From Blepharisma stoltei (Eukaryota; Ciliophora; Heterotrichea; Heterotrichida; Blepharismidae), in assembly GCA_914767885.1 (NCBI GenBank), contig CAJZBQ010000057.1, positions 558,001 through 622,000 of the forward strand: a stretch of DNA of 64,000 nucleotides, written 5' to 3'. The notes under the pieces were generated by a model that saw only the letters and a list, made by a program, of their open reading frames with translations, did no database searches and was not told the DNA's origin. A program made the position numbers and the translations under genes. Positions 40,701 through 52,017 of this stretch are shown here, in pieces (position 1 is the first letter of the stretch; each line of letters opens with the position of its first letter).

Positions 40701-43700
40701 TACTATTTATGATAATACAGTTATAGATTCATTAACTTCAGGCATTATTATCACGATGGAAGTTCCTCATACAATGTCTGGATCAATAACTCCATCAAGC
40801 TATAAAGTCGGTGACACCGCTAGCTATCAGTTTTTATTGCAACCTTTTAACCCTCTTCCAATATCTACTTCAATTCTTATCTCTCCTCCTTCCAGCTGAA
40901 ACTTCCCATCAACTATTGGCTGCACTTCTTCAGGAAATAATATAAGCTCAATTTCATGCACACTTCAAGGATCTTCTCTTTTGCTATCTCTCACCCTTTC
41001 TTCATCATCTGCAAGCCAAATTTCTTTGACTGTATCATCTGTAATAAACCCATCGTCAACTACCCCTACAAATTCATTTTCATTGACCACAAAGTCAGGC
41101 TCTTATCTAATTGATTCAATTTCTTCAGATCTAGCTTTGCAGATGACGACCGTTGGAGACTTAAAGCAAGTCACTATCACTCCGAATGATTATGGGATTT
41201 CTATTATAACCGACTATTCCTTTGTATTTATCACTACAAATATGGTTCCTTCAGGTGGGTATTTAGAGCTGTTAATTCCTAAATCTATAACAATTACGTC
41301 GTCAACCAAATGCAAGTCAAATAATTACGTGTCATGCACTCTTCAAGGAACTAATACACTGCTAGTTTATCTATTTTCATCATATACATAAAATGGCGTA
41401 TGGCGACCGACCCACCCTCCCAGTGGTGGTTACCCATGTATATCCGGGCATGGTTTTTGGAGCCAGGAATTAGCCCAACAACGTCCGGGACCTCGAAGCG
41501 AGAGGCCTAAGCGCGAGAACCGCTGTTTTTGCGACCAGACCCATGGGCAGTTATTCGTGACTTCTTTTTGCCAGCAGCGCTCAGCCCAGTGAGTGCCCGA
41601 AATGAGGCAGGGTGAATTACCTGCCTAAGCTGCTTTAGTGGCTCGCCCCGAATGGCGAAAGCTGTTGAGTTCTTTCTCGGGATGACCGAAAAGAGGGGAG
41701 GCGAGTTAGACATCGAGACGGGGGTCTCTCCAGTTGAAAAGGTGCCCTTCAATGGGCAGATCTGGCGGACGACGAAGCGGAGTTGGCGTAAACTTAGGCG
41801 ACGATCCAAGTTGGAAATGGAGGTGGTCAGCAAAGCGGTATAAGACGGCCCTTGACAATACCTCTACCGAGAAACCGGGGGTTTCGGCCCGGGCTTGGTG
41901 AACGCTCTGCCACCACACGGGAAACCGTGGCATGCGACCTCGGACGTAGTAGGGACCTTAAATACCCAGCGTAATCTTAATCTTAATCTTAATCTATTTT
42001 CATCGACTTTTTATGCTGGACAAATAACTTTTACTATAGAATCTTTACAAAACTATAATCAGGCTGCTACTTCTGACCCTTTTATGTTTACCACAAAGAC
42101 ATCTACTGGGTATTCTATTGACAGTTATAGTGGAAATCCAATTACTTTTATATGCTATTCTCCTTGTGAAGCATGTAGTACCTATCCAACAGCTTGCACT
42201 TCGTGTATAAGTGATTCAAATTACCCTTATTATTGAAATGGAGCTTGCTATGAAACTTGTCAGACTGGCTGAATAGATCTTTCAAATACTAAAACTTGCA
42301 CCAAATGTAGCTCAAATTGTAAAGCTTGCAGCGGAAGTGAGAGTAACTGCATATCATGCACTGAACAAAGTCCTTATTTAATAGAGGGCAGATGTTCTTC
42401 TATTTGCCCAACTGGCTATTTAATTACAGAAGACAATCAATGCTTAAAATGTGATATAATTAGCTTCAAAGAATATTTCATAACTAAAAATATTTAATTT
42501 TAATGCCCTATTCAGAAGAAAAATTATACAAGCTGTTTATCATGTTCAGGAGAAACAACAAACTGCAGCTCATGTCCTTCCCCAAAAAAATTATATTCAG
42601 GAACCTGCATTGACAACTGTGAAGCAAACACAATGGTCGAAATTTCTAATGAATGTTTCAACTGTAATGTTAATTGTGAACAATGCAGCCTTTTCCCTAC
42701 AAACTGTACCAGCTGCCAGAATGGACAAATTCTTTGAAATAACGTCTGCGTTTCTACATGTCCAACTGATATCGCTGTAACTATAGATAGAGTTTGCCTT
42801 AGTTGCGATAAATCATGCAAAACCTGTGCAGGCTCAACATCATCTTGCACATCTTGCAATGATGGTTTTTATTTATATAGCCAGCAGTGTCTGCAAAATT
42901 GCCCCAGTGGGTATACAAAAATAGACACTGTTTGTGAGAAATGCTCTGCAAACTGCCAAGAGTGCAGTGGGACAGTCGATAATTGTATTGAATGCGAAAC
43001 AGGGAAGTATTTATATGATGGAAATTGCGTGTCATATTGCCCATCAGCTGTTACTATAGTTGATGGAAGCTCCTGCATTGACTGTAAAAGCACTTGCAAA
43101 ACTTGCAGCGGAAGTATTGATAGCTGTGTAACTTGTCCTTCTAATAAATATTTTTATATGAATCAATGCTTATCTTCATGTCCTGTTGGAACATTGCCCA
43201 CAAATGGAGAATGTGAAACCTGCAATTCTAACTGCAAAACCTGTGAAAATTCAAGCTCAAGTTGCACAGCTTGTGAAAACTCAAAATTTTTATACAGAAA
43301 TGAATGCCTTGAAGAATGTCCTAGCCATTCAGCAAAAATCAATGAGACTTGTGTAGACTGTGAGCTTCCTTGTATAAGCTGCGACATTTCTGCCACAAAT
43401 TGCACACTGTGTGAGAATTCATATTACTTATATGAGGGAAGCTGTTTATTGCAATGCCCTGAAGGAAATATAGCTTATAAAGGAAAATGCGTTACAACAG
43501 CTTTAAAACCTGGAGAATGTGCTATTGGATGTGGGATCGCTGAGCTTGGAAATAAGGTTTGCGACCCTGAATGCAATGTAAAGGCATGTGATTATGATAA
43601 TGGGTTATGCTTGGCCTCTCAATCAGATAGTAACGATAAAGCAAACTATTCTACAAATTTTTACTTTGAAAAGGTGCCTTTTCCCACTACAATTGCGAGC

Positions 43701-44363
43701 GTTTCGTCTATAGGAGTTGCAACTGCAGGGAAAATATTAGCTGGAAGCTTTATAATGCCTTCAGCAGTCGCTTTAGGAGGTATTATTGAGTCCTGCAGCT
43801 GAGCTATAGTGATCAATAGCTTATGAAATACTAATTCTACTCATGGCAGAGAGCTACTTGAGTCAAAAAATGAAAGTATTGAAATATCATTTTATTGGAT
43901 TATTGGGGTTATCATTGTTCATATCTTGCTGAACGCTTTGTTTTTAGCATATTACTTCCTTTCTTATTGCAGAAAAGATGATGAGCATTGCAAATGATTA
44001 AAAAGTAACTTTATTGTTACCACTATAGTCATATTTTTATCACTTGTGGTGTCATTTAAATTTATAAGATTTTTCTATACAAATATTCCGAAAATTGAAT
44101 CAAGTCAAGCGATATTTACTACATATGCTACCTTATATATGCCTCTTGCAATATTCACTGTTATCAGCTTTATTTTAACAACTTTACCTATCTGTGGAGT
44201 CATGATATATAATTTATTCATTTTTTCACCAGGAAATGTAATATTTTCTCAATCGTTGGATAGCTTGGTAGTGACTGCATTTATTGCATTTATTTCTTTT
44301 ATTGAAATTGCTCTTATGGTTTTTGAAATTGGAAAAGAAAAATCTGGGGTAATAAATCAATAA
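37747..44363 (+). CDS. Giant cysteine-rich surface receptor-like protein with four insertions and one intron
   Basis: About 1643 residues after removing a family A IES (about 38338-38687), an intron (38707-38721), two retroposon-like insertions and a 72-bp IES (42457-42528). Start MIKLTLILICLLTTSRA is a signal peptide; the earlier in-frame ATG at 37705 overlaps the previous gene. Residues about 20-700 are repeated beta-rich modules (SGGQIKATFP, IPQGGQVKVNLP, ITNPST). Then come many furin-type CxxC repeats (CKTCSGSIDSCVTC), a Lin12/Notch-like repeat (CAIGCGIAELGNKVCD), and several transmembrane helices toward the C-terminus (FYWIIGVIIVHILLNALFLA). Such proteins are common ciliate surface receptors or adhesins. 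Stop TAA. Ligand unknown. Confidence 0.85.
38338..38687 (-). mobile_element. Diverged family A IES in the receptor gene (boundaries uncertain)
   Basis: The interior and right part (TTTTTGTTCGCTAGATAACA, CCTATTTTTTGATTAAAAAT, CACCTCCGCAAACGGAGG) are family A in reverse. The left end lacks the motif. TA at 38336-38337 and 38686-38687 gives an in-frame 350-bp excision. A 302-bp removal between GG at 38377 and 38679 also keeps frame and preserves more of the repeat module. I cannot decide between them. Confidence 0.6.
39065..39689 (+). mobile_element. Retroposon-like insertion, copy 1 (625 bp with 21-bp target duplication)
   Basis: A 21-bp direct repeat at 39044-39064 and 39669-39689 (starting TATATTTTTCCCC) flanks a GC-rich segment that begins TATACATAAAATGGCG and ends in AATCTTAATCTTA. 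It cuts the receptor gene between FFPRL and EFTLGSS. Removing one repeat plus the insert restores the frame. It is about 95% identical to the insertion at 41382-42004. Frames within it (for example near 39426) are not conserved and look non-coding. Confidence 0.85.
41382..42004 (+). mobile_element. Retroposon-like insertion, copy 2 (623 bp with 13-bp target duplication)
   Basis: ATCTATTTTCATC at 41369-41381 and 41992-42004 flanks a near-identical copy of the 39.1-kb element, starting ATATACATAAAATGGCG and ending in four TTAATC-like units. Different target sequence and duplication length show an independent insertion. Removal joins LLVYLFSS to TFYAGQIT. Confidence 0.87.
42457..42528 (+). mobile_element. 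Short IES in the receptor gene (72 bp)
   Basis: TA at 42455-42456 and 42527-42528. Excision joins CLKCD to TSCLSCSG, restoring the CxxC spacing of the repeat. The insert is AT-rich and adds an in-frame TAA. It is the smallest TA-bounded insertion in the window. Confidence 0.75.
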
Positions 44364-45220
44364 TAAATTAATGCATTTGTAACTAATAATATTAACATTC
44401 AATAAAAAATATCTTTTAATATGAAATAAATTTTCTATCTGTTTTAAATTAATGGCCTTTACCAATCCTTAAAAGCAGCTTTAAATTACTATAAAATGTT
44501 TAATTTTAATTACTTGAAGTATAAATTTGATAATAATTTAGTATTTTCAGGGGCTATTTAATTATGAATACTCCAATTAGCGAATTAAAGTTCAGTATTG
44601 ATCAGAGTCAAGTAAATAAAATGAGAGTAAACTTTAGGGTAAATTAGAAGAGTAATTGATAAATAATACTCATTACCAAATTAATTTATTTTAATTTTGT
44701 TTATATATTTCTTAATAACAAGCAATTATGGAATAAATTAAATAAGTCTGAATAGCACACTATATACTATGTTTATCATGGCCCGAATTATCATCTTTCA
44801 ACAAAACTTATTAGCATTTAATTATAATGGAATTAGTTCAATCGAATAAATTTTTTGAACTAAATTAATATCTTTTCTTGTTAGTGCAAAAGCTATAAAT
44901 ATAAAGTTACATTAAAATAATTTTATCTAATATAGCTAATTGTGATTTAGTCACCTAGAATATGACTCTTTATTCTTCTCATTGCTAAATTCCTTAGAGA
45001 TAATTTCTTTTGTACTTTATTCTTAAATTCAAAATATGGGTTTTAATATATGCTTTAATTTAGCTTATATGAATTGAGATTAAATTGTATTTACTTATAC
45101 ATAAATATTATTTCAATTAACCATATAAAAAATAAATTTTTCCAATTTATTATAAAAATATTTACTTTTTGGATGTCTACTAGCAATTTGACTACAGTAA
45201 AGTGTTTTAATTTATAAAGT
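44364..45220. other. AT-rich intergenic spacer
   Basis: About 860 bp between the receptor gene and the convergent transposase-like gene. No ORF beyond very short ones. I looked for terminal inverted repeats that could bound the transposase gene and saw none. Confidence 0.6.
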
Positions 45221-46840
45221 TTAATTGATTTGATTTTCCCCATTTTCGTACCACTCTTGAACCTTTAATTTCTTTAGTCCATTTGAGGGTTTTTTTTCTG
45301 TCCTCTGCATCAATCTTCGAACGTATTTAACATCATTCGCCTTGAAGCATTCTTGTTCCAAATATCGTATAATAATTTGAAAACCTTTTAAAGCGCTCCG
45401 GCGATCTATCTTGTCATATTCATCTTCTTCCTCTTCACTTATAACTTGCTCAATAATATCATCATCATTTAATAAATCTCTGATGCTATTTGCGTTATTT
45501 TCCTGCTCTAAATACTCTTGAAGTTCGCTTTCTTCCAGCTCTAAAACTTTTTTGGCATCGATTTTAAGCTCATGTATTGAATTTTCATTATTTTCAGGTA
45601 TTGCCTCTGGATTTATGCCTAGCTTCCTTCAAGCAGACTTTATAGTAGTTTCAGGAATACAATTCCAGCCTTCAGAAAGGTTAATATTGCACTGATTTAT
45701 GTCGTATGAAGACAGGAATTGAATAATGCTTTTTTTGTCCTTTTTGTTATCTTTATAATATTTAAATAGCTGCTTAAGAAAATTTTCTTTATAATTTCGC
45801 TTGAAAGATGAAATAATTGACTGGCTCATTGGCTGCAATAAAAGTGTGGTATTGTTAGGAAAATAAAGAATTTTTAGATTTTCATTTTCCTTTTCTGAAG
45901 TGAGCAATGTATGAATTTTAGAGTTTTCTAAAAGTAGTAAGGCTTTGGTTGGCAAATTTATGGACTGTAGATGTGTTGCTATTGCTGGAATAAATGTATT
46001 TTTCAGCCAATTTTTAAATTTAAAATTCGTCATTTTCCCATTTGTTTCGCTGCATTTTTGGTTTTCAGTAATAAATAAAGGTAGCCTATGCGTTCCAGCT
46101 GTATTGCAACAAAGTAAAATGCTAACCCTGCTTTTCAGTATCTTATAATCATGAGTTTCATTTAAAATTTGTGCACTTTTACTTGGTAGAATTTTTCAAA
46201 ATAAGCTTGTTTCGTCACAATTATAAATTTGTTCAGCTGAATAGTTTTCTTCTATAATAACTCTATTGAGTTCTTTGATAAAGCTTGGGATTTCTTTTAT
46301 TGATGCTGATAGCTGATCTCCACAGGTATCGACATTTTTTATTCCGTATCTTGACTTAAATTCAGTAAGCCATCCATATGAGCCGGAAAAACTGCTTTGG
46401 TCTCCTGTAAGCGCTTCAATTTTATTTTGTAGTTCTTTGGCTTTTTCCATCATAAGGCTGTCAGAAATAGGTAAGCCGATGCTTCTCCATTGGTTAATTC
46501 AGATAAGAAGAGCTTTATCAAGATGAGGATTTTGGTTTTTTTGCTTTTTTTTTGGCTTTCAAGGCCCTTTTTGGTCAAAAGATTTGCATAAATAATTTTT
46601 AATTTTTTCTGCTTGCTTTATAATGTTGCATACGGATGAATCACCAGCCCCATAATCTTTTGTAAAGTCTTTTCTTTTAATTTTGGGTTTAGAATTACCG
46701 TTACTTGAAAGAGTTTTTTCTTCATTTTGTTCTCTGGGAGGAGAAGCTGCTTTATTTCTTTTATTGCTGGGGAGTTTATCGGGAGATAACTTTTCGACAA
46801 CGCACAGAGGGTGATGCTCAGAAGATTTTGATTTTTGCAT
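45221..46840 (-). CDS. pogo/CENP-B-type DDE transposase relative with altered catalytic residues
   Basis: An intact 539-residue protein. Residues about 50-170 include a Tc5/CENP-B-type helix-turn-helix (ALLIWINQWRSIGLPISDSL, then KAKELQNKIEAL). The DDE_1 domain follows: YNCDETSLFWKILPSKSA holds the first catalytic Asp; ALLLLENSKIHT occupies the second (usually LLLDN) with Glu; LLLQPMSQSIISSFK occupies the third (usually QPMDQG) with Ser. A later TTIKSAWRKLGINPEA is typical of the family. The C-terminus is acidic. Two altered acids suggest loss of cutting activity, as in domesticated CENP-B, Jerky and Tigger-derived proteins. The frame uses several TGA-Trp codons and ends at TAA. No terminal inverted repeats seen nearby. 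Confidence 0.85.
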
Positions 46841-47480
46841 TATAGAAAAATTTTAGGCTTCAAATTCTAAAGATCCCCCTTTTAATAAATAAGTTTTAAA
46901 AAATACTCAGTTGTAAGAAACATTTAAAATTAAGATAAAAAACATTTGTTTAGCAACTAATTTTAGCGTCACTTAGCCATCCAATACAATTTATATCATA
47001 ATTTTTAATAGAAGATATTGCTTTAAATTTGTAATACATATAAGATTTAATGATTTAGCAGTAATGAAATAACTCATATTTATTATTATTTAATAGCAAC
47101 TTGTTAAATTAACAATAAATTTGAGAGGCAAACTATTTTCATCCAAACTTAACCCTTTGCAAGAATATGAGAAACAAATTAACATATTCAGTTCAGCAAT
47201 TAAAAGGAAAAGATTTAGGGCACTATTTAAATATAGCAAGTCTTATTTTTTATTTAAGAAAAAATTAAGATAGGTTTTTAAACCAAGGACAAAATTCAGA
47301 GTTTTATATAAGGATGCTATTTTTATAGCCTTCAAAAATAGCTAGAATAAATTAATATAATCTCCCATATTTCCATTAGAACTCTTCAGAGTAATTTTAT
47401 TACCATTTTTACCTTTTATAAAATTATTGCAACATGAGTATTAAATTTAAATTTAAATCTTTAACCACTAATATAATTAA
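46841..47480. other. Divergent intergenic spacer
   Basis: About 640 bp of AT-rich DNA between the transposase-like gene and the first pepsin-fold gene. Nothing recognised. Confidence 0.6.
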
Positions 47481-48875
47481 ATGTTCTTAGTAAGCTTTAT
47501 CTTGCTTTTTACCTCTGGAGCTTCAGCTTACATTAAGATCCCACTTAAAAGTATCTCCCATGACTCTGGGCATTTGGCAATGGAAAATTTTTCAACAAAT
47601 TCGTCAATGCTTGACTGAGCCCCAACTGCATACCTGAAGAATTATATAAACATGCAATATTATGCCCAAATTTACACTGGCTCTCCTCCAAAGCTTTTTA
47701 ATGTTCATATCAGCACAGCTTCTCCATGGCTGTGGATACCTTCAACCGAGTGCCAATACTCATGCCATAAATGCTCCAATTATTTTGAGTGCAATCATAG
47801 CTCTACCTACGATTTACTCTCTCAAAACTACAAAATTCATTATGGGACTGGCTTTATCCAAGGGGATTTATCTAGCGAAAGTTTTTCTATTGGTGATAAT
47901 AAAGCTTTATTCATTAAAAACCAGACATTTATTTTAGTAAATCAAGACGGTGGGTTTAATGATGCAATTTATGATGGGATTTTAGGCTTAGAGTACAACT
48001 CACGCTGGCTTAAATATCCAACTTTCCTTGATAATTTAAAGCAACAAGGACAAATTTCCAAAAAAATATTTTCGATATTTTTGTCTGATAATGGATTTTT
48101 TGGAAATTTCAATGACGGCTCTGCAATTATTTTTGGCGGATTTGACTTAGAAAGTTTTTCACAAAGTCAAGAAGTTAAGTATGTGGACTTATTTCAAAAT
48201 AATGGAAGATGGGAAGTGTCGCTATCAGATTTAGTAGTGAGCAATGAGCAAGTAACAAATAGACATTTTGAAGCGCATTTTGGAATTGGAGTAGGGCTAA
48301 TATACGCCCCTCAAAATGAATTTAACAGCATATATAAAGGGCTCTCAAAGGCTGGAAAATGTGGGATTGAAAATAGCTTTGTTGTATGCGAATGCGCTGG
48401 GGATTATAAGGTCGAAGATTATCCTTCAATTAGCTTTGTACTTGGATCAACTCACAGATTTAGCTTAGAATCACAAAATTACTTTTATAAGTATGGATCA
48501 AAATGCTATTTACTTTTTGGAGTCAATTCTGTAGAGTATGGATGGATCATTGGAGATGTTTTTATGAGGAAGTATTATACAATATTTGATGCAGATTATG
48601 GAAGAATAGGGCTTTCTCTTGCCAAAATCAAAAAATTTATGAAAAATACTGAGTTTCTCAAAGCCGGTGATCTCGATGATGAGTCATCAGTACAGTCAGG
48701 TTATGGATTGCCCAAAATATTGAAAAATAGTTATTTTGCAGAAGCAAATCTTATTGATGCTATCAGCATTTCCTGCTCTATGACAGGTATTGGGCTGCTT
48801 CTTGGACTTGCTTATTACTTACACAATAAAAGAGGTGATATTGATGAGGGATTTTATTATAAAATAAATCCATAG
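47481..48875 (+). CDS. Pepsin-fold protein without catalytic aspartates, membrane anchored (copy 1)
   Basis: 464 residues. Signal peptide MFLVSFILLFTSGASA. The pepsin-family framework is clear: NMQYYAQIYTGSPPKLFNV, LWIPSTECQ, the flap region HYGTGFIQGDLSSESFSIGD, and DGILGLEY. But the first active-site motif (normally DTGS) reads STAS (HISTASPWLW), and the second (normally DTGT/S) reads GIGV (FGIGVGLIYAP), so both catalytic Asp are gone. A C-terminal helix (ISISCSMTGIGLLLGLAYYL) anchors it. The frame carries TGA-Trp in the N-terminal part (MLDWAPT), so its true start is 47481, not 47652. It has a tandem paralogue 336 bp downstream. It is probably a non-enzymatic surface or endosomal protein. 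Confidence 0.88.
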
Positions 48876-49211
48876 CAATTAATTAAAAATTTAATTTCAA
48901 AAATAATAAACATCTTTTATATTAATTATATAAAAATTCTTTGCATTTTAATTAATATTTATATAAGCACAATTATTAAAAAAAATTTTTGAATCATGAC
49001 GCTAAACATGAATACTTTAAAAAATAATAATAAATAATTTGCTATGAACTTTGGTTTAAGATCTATGCTTATTTTCCTAAATTTTGATTTAACTAATTTT
49101 CTTTATTAAAATTGCCATTTTAATTGTTTTTGTTCTTTTACAAATAAATGTTAATAATAAATTTAATGATGAATCAAACAAATATATCCCTGGCATTAAA
49201 CTTATAAATAA
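48876..49211. other. Spacer between tandem paralogues
   Basis: About 336 bp of AT-rich DNA separating the two pepsin-fold genes. No feature beyond what a short promoter would need. Confidence 0.6.
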
Positions 49212-50618
49212 ATGACCTTTATAAGCATTGCCGTGCTTCTTATAGCTGCATCATCTGCTTATATTAAGATTCCTCTCAAGAACCTTGCTGAAAATCCAAA
49301 GCAATTAATCGTCGAAAATTATTCCACCAACCCGTCCACTGTAGAATGGACACCCACCTCCTACCTGAAAAACTACATAAATATGCAATATTTCGCACAA
49401 ATTTACATCGGCTCACCTCCACAGCTATTTAATGTACAAATAAGTACGGCATCTCCTTGGTTATGGATCCCCTCAACAAAATGCCAATTCTCATGTCATA
49501 AATGTTCCAATTACTTTGATTTTCTCCTCAGCTCGAGTTATAAACTACTCTCCCAGAACTATAAAATCTATTATGGGGCTGGATTCATCCGAGGAGACTT
49601 AAGCAGCGAAAGTTTTTCTATTGGCGACAATAAAGGGTTATTCATTAAAAATCAGACATTTATTTTAGTAAATCAAGACGGTGGATTTAATGATGCAATT
49701 TATGATGGAATTTTAGGACTGGAGTATAACTCTCAGTGACTTAAATATCCAACCTTCCTTGATAATTTAAAGCGGCAAGGGCAAATTTCAAGAAAAATCT
49801 TTTCAGTATTTTTGTCTGACAATGGATTTTCTGGAATCCAAAGTGACGGCTCTGCAATTATTTTTGGGGGATTTGATCTCGAGAGTTATTCAGAAAATCA
49901 AGATATCCAATATGTTGATTTATTGCAGAATAATGGAAGATGGCAAACATCATTATCCGAGTTAAAGGTGGATGGCGATCAAATTACAAGCAGAAATTCT
50001 GAAGCAACATTTGGAATTGGAATTGGCTTAATGTATGCTCCACAAGCGGAGTTTAATAGCATATATAAAGAGCTTTCTGATGAAGGGGACTGCTGGATAG
50101 AAAATAGCTTTGTTCTATGCGATTGTGGAGAAAGCTATAAGCTTGACGATTACCCAGAAATTAGCTTTGTCCTTGGGTTAGACCATAAATTTACGTTAGA
50201 GCCTCAAAATTACTTTTATAAGTATGGATCAAAATGCTACTTACTTTTTGGGGTAAATCCTATAGAGTACGGGTGAATTATTGGAGATGTTTTTATGAGA
50301 AAGTATTATACAATTTTTGATGCAGATTTTGGAAGAATTGGACTTGCTCTTGCAAAAACCAGAAAATTTGTTAAAGCAGTAGATTATGTTGCCTATGATA
50401 AAAATGAAGCGAATTTAAGTGAGGAAACCTTTCTTAAAAAGAGCGAAATTGCATATCAAAATAGCAATTCTGATGGAATTTCAATAAAAAATGCTGATGT
50501 TTTTATTTATCAAGCTTGCTTCTTAGTCGTTTTTGGGATATCCATATCATTTATTTGCTGTATATGCAATAGAAGAAGTGATGAAGAAGCCTCTTATTAT
50601 GAAAAGATTTATGCTTAA
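49212..50618 (+). CDS. Pepsin-fold protein without catalytic aspartates, membrane anchored (copy 2)
   Basis: 468 residues, tandem paralogue of the preceding gene. Signal peptide MTFISIAVLLIAASSAYI. Same altered motifs: QISTASPWLWIP in place of the first DTG, and FGIGIGLMYAP in place of the second. The flap region (YYGAGFIRGDLSSESFSIGD) and cysteines (CHKCSNY; CWIENSFVLCDC) are kept. Two TGA-Trp codons split the frame under the standard code. The C-terminal helix FIYQACFLVVFGISISFICC is followed by a short cytoplasmic tail. Conservation of both losses in the two copies implies they predate the duplication. Confidence 0.88.
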
Positions 50619-51053
50619 TATCTTTAACTCCTCCAAATTAACAAATTATCAATTCTATATTTTTTAACTCATGATTAAATAATTTTAGATATTATTTAAA
50701 ATTCAGCATTAAAAATTAAATAGACTGGAATGGTTTAGAAAACCTTTTTCTATATAAAAAATTCATTATAATCCTTTTCTTATTTTCATTTACCTTAAGA
50801 TGTTGCAAATATTTTTTTTGGATATAAAACCTTTAAAAGATCGCTTTATAAGTTAACACAAATTGATAAAAAGCTAGAAGAAGATAAGTAAACTTTTAAA
50901 ACGTTTAGATTTGTGGTTCTATTAAAATAAAGAATTATTAATGATAAAAATATAAGAGTTAAGAATCAATCTTTTAGATTTTTATTGATATAAATAAAAG
51001 TAGAAAATATGAAATTCAATGCTTTTAGAAAATATTTATAAAAGTATAAAAAG
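50619..51053. other. AT-rich spacer ending in a tRNA terminator
   Basis: About 430 bp with nothing recognised, except an A run at 51048-51052 that, on the minus strand, gives the T run expected of a Pol III terminator just after the tRNA gene. Confidence 0.6.
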
Positions 51054-51124
51054 GGCCGCTCCGGGAATCGAACCCGGGACCTCTCGCACCCAAAGCGAGA
51101 ATCATACCACTAGACCAAGCAGCC
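51054..51124 (-). tRNA. tRNA-Pro (anticodon UGG)
   Basis: A 71-nt cloverleaf on the minus strand. The acceptor stem pairs GGCTGCT with AGCGGCC; D-arm TGGTCTAGTGG; anticodon loop TTTGGGT flanked by a 5-bp stem (TCTCGC / GCGAGA); T arm CCGGGTTCGATTCCCGG with a canonical B box. No intron. A run of five T follows the 3' end on the transcribed strand. Confidence 0.95.
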
Positions 51125-51501
51125 TCACACGAGTTTATCTTTTCTTTTTTATTTATATTGCAGCCAACACTCCTTAATTAACCTTTCCTTTTTCTTTATT
51201 CGTTACGGTTTTCTATTATTAAATCCATTCCACTATCATTCTATTCAATAAATATCTATTTTTCAGTTAATCCCATTAAAAATGTCACAACAAGCTTCAC
51301 GAGCTGATTTTGTCCCAAGGCGTTATGGCTTATATCCAATATAATGAATAGAAAAAATTTATTTACTATTTTTCTATTATAAATACAATGATAATCTACT
51401 ATTCGAAATTTCAATTAACTATTCATTGTATACAATACTCCCCTCCAGCAATAGTCCTTGAATATTTTGTACCCTCGAAAAATAAGCTTTATCACCACAA
51501 A
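51125..51501. other. Spacer upstream of a small gene, with a 20-codon ORF
   Basis: About 380 bp. The only noteworthy frame is a 20-codon ORF at 51282-51344 (MSQQASRADFVPRRYGLYPI, then TAA), less AT-rich than its surroundings. I do not call it a gene. Confidence 0.4.
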
Positions 51502-52017
51502 ATGGACTTAAGAGAACTTGATCCTGCTCATGACCCTGAAGATTGATTGAATTTTCTCAAGCAAAATCATGGGATATATATTGATTCACGTATTGTAGAC
51601 GAGCCACAACTTATTAATCTAATTGAACATCTTCAGAGTCAAATTTCATCAGGCGGAATTGATTTCAATAACCTATCTCCTGAGGAACTTGAGGAATATC
51701 GACGACAAATGAACGAAATGTATGGATCCGAAGAAGAAGAAAATTGGCTCTATGCTATTTGATCGGCTTTTTGATAAATAGAAATTTCCTCGGGAATTTT
51801 GTTCGAAAATTTTTCTTCGTGAGACATTTGCTCGGAAAAACCATCAAATTTTGATCAAATGTTTATGAGGAAAAAATTTCGACCAAATATCACAGAAGAA
51901 ATGTCTCACTATCAAAAAGCCCAGAGAAAAAGCATGCACCTCGAAAATCATAGATTTTATGGAAATGAAGAAGAATTTGAAAGCGATGAAGAGAATAGCG
52001 GAGATTTAAGCTTATAA
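51502..52017 (+). CDS. Small acidic protein, interrupted by an IES
   Basis: About 106-126 residues depending on which TA pair bounds the insertion. N-terminal part MDLRELDPAHDPEDWLNFLK (TGA-Trp included), then a helical acidic stretch (LSPEELEEYRRQMNEM, EEEENW), then beyond the insertion FYGNEEEFESDEENSGDLSL and TAA. The composition suggests a cytosolic adaptor or disordered acidic protein. The true start is at 51502, upstream of a TGA-Trp. No known family. Confidence 0.6.
51777..51911 (+). mobile_element. Family D IES in the acidic-protein gene (135 bp; alternative 195 bp)
   Basis: TA at 51775-51776 and 51910-51911 gives an in-frame 135-bp excision. TA at 51756-51757 and 51951-51952 gives an in-frame 195-bp alternative. 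The interior (GAATTTTGTTCG, TTTCGACCAAATATCACAGA, GAAATGTCTCACTATC) aligns with the 34.4-kb insertion. With the 135-bp choice the flanks GGCTTTTTGA and TCAAAAAGCC are mutually inverted. Confidence 0.6.

Noticed and set aside
42524-43405. Minus-strand ORFs opposite the receptor Cys-rich repeats
   Set aside because: Shadows of the repetitive CxxC coding region, with no start context or family resemblance.
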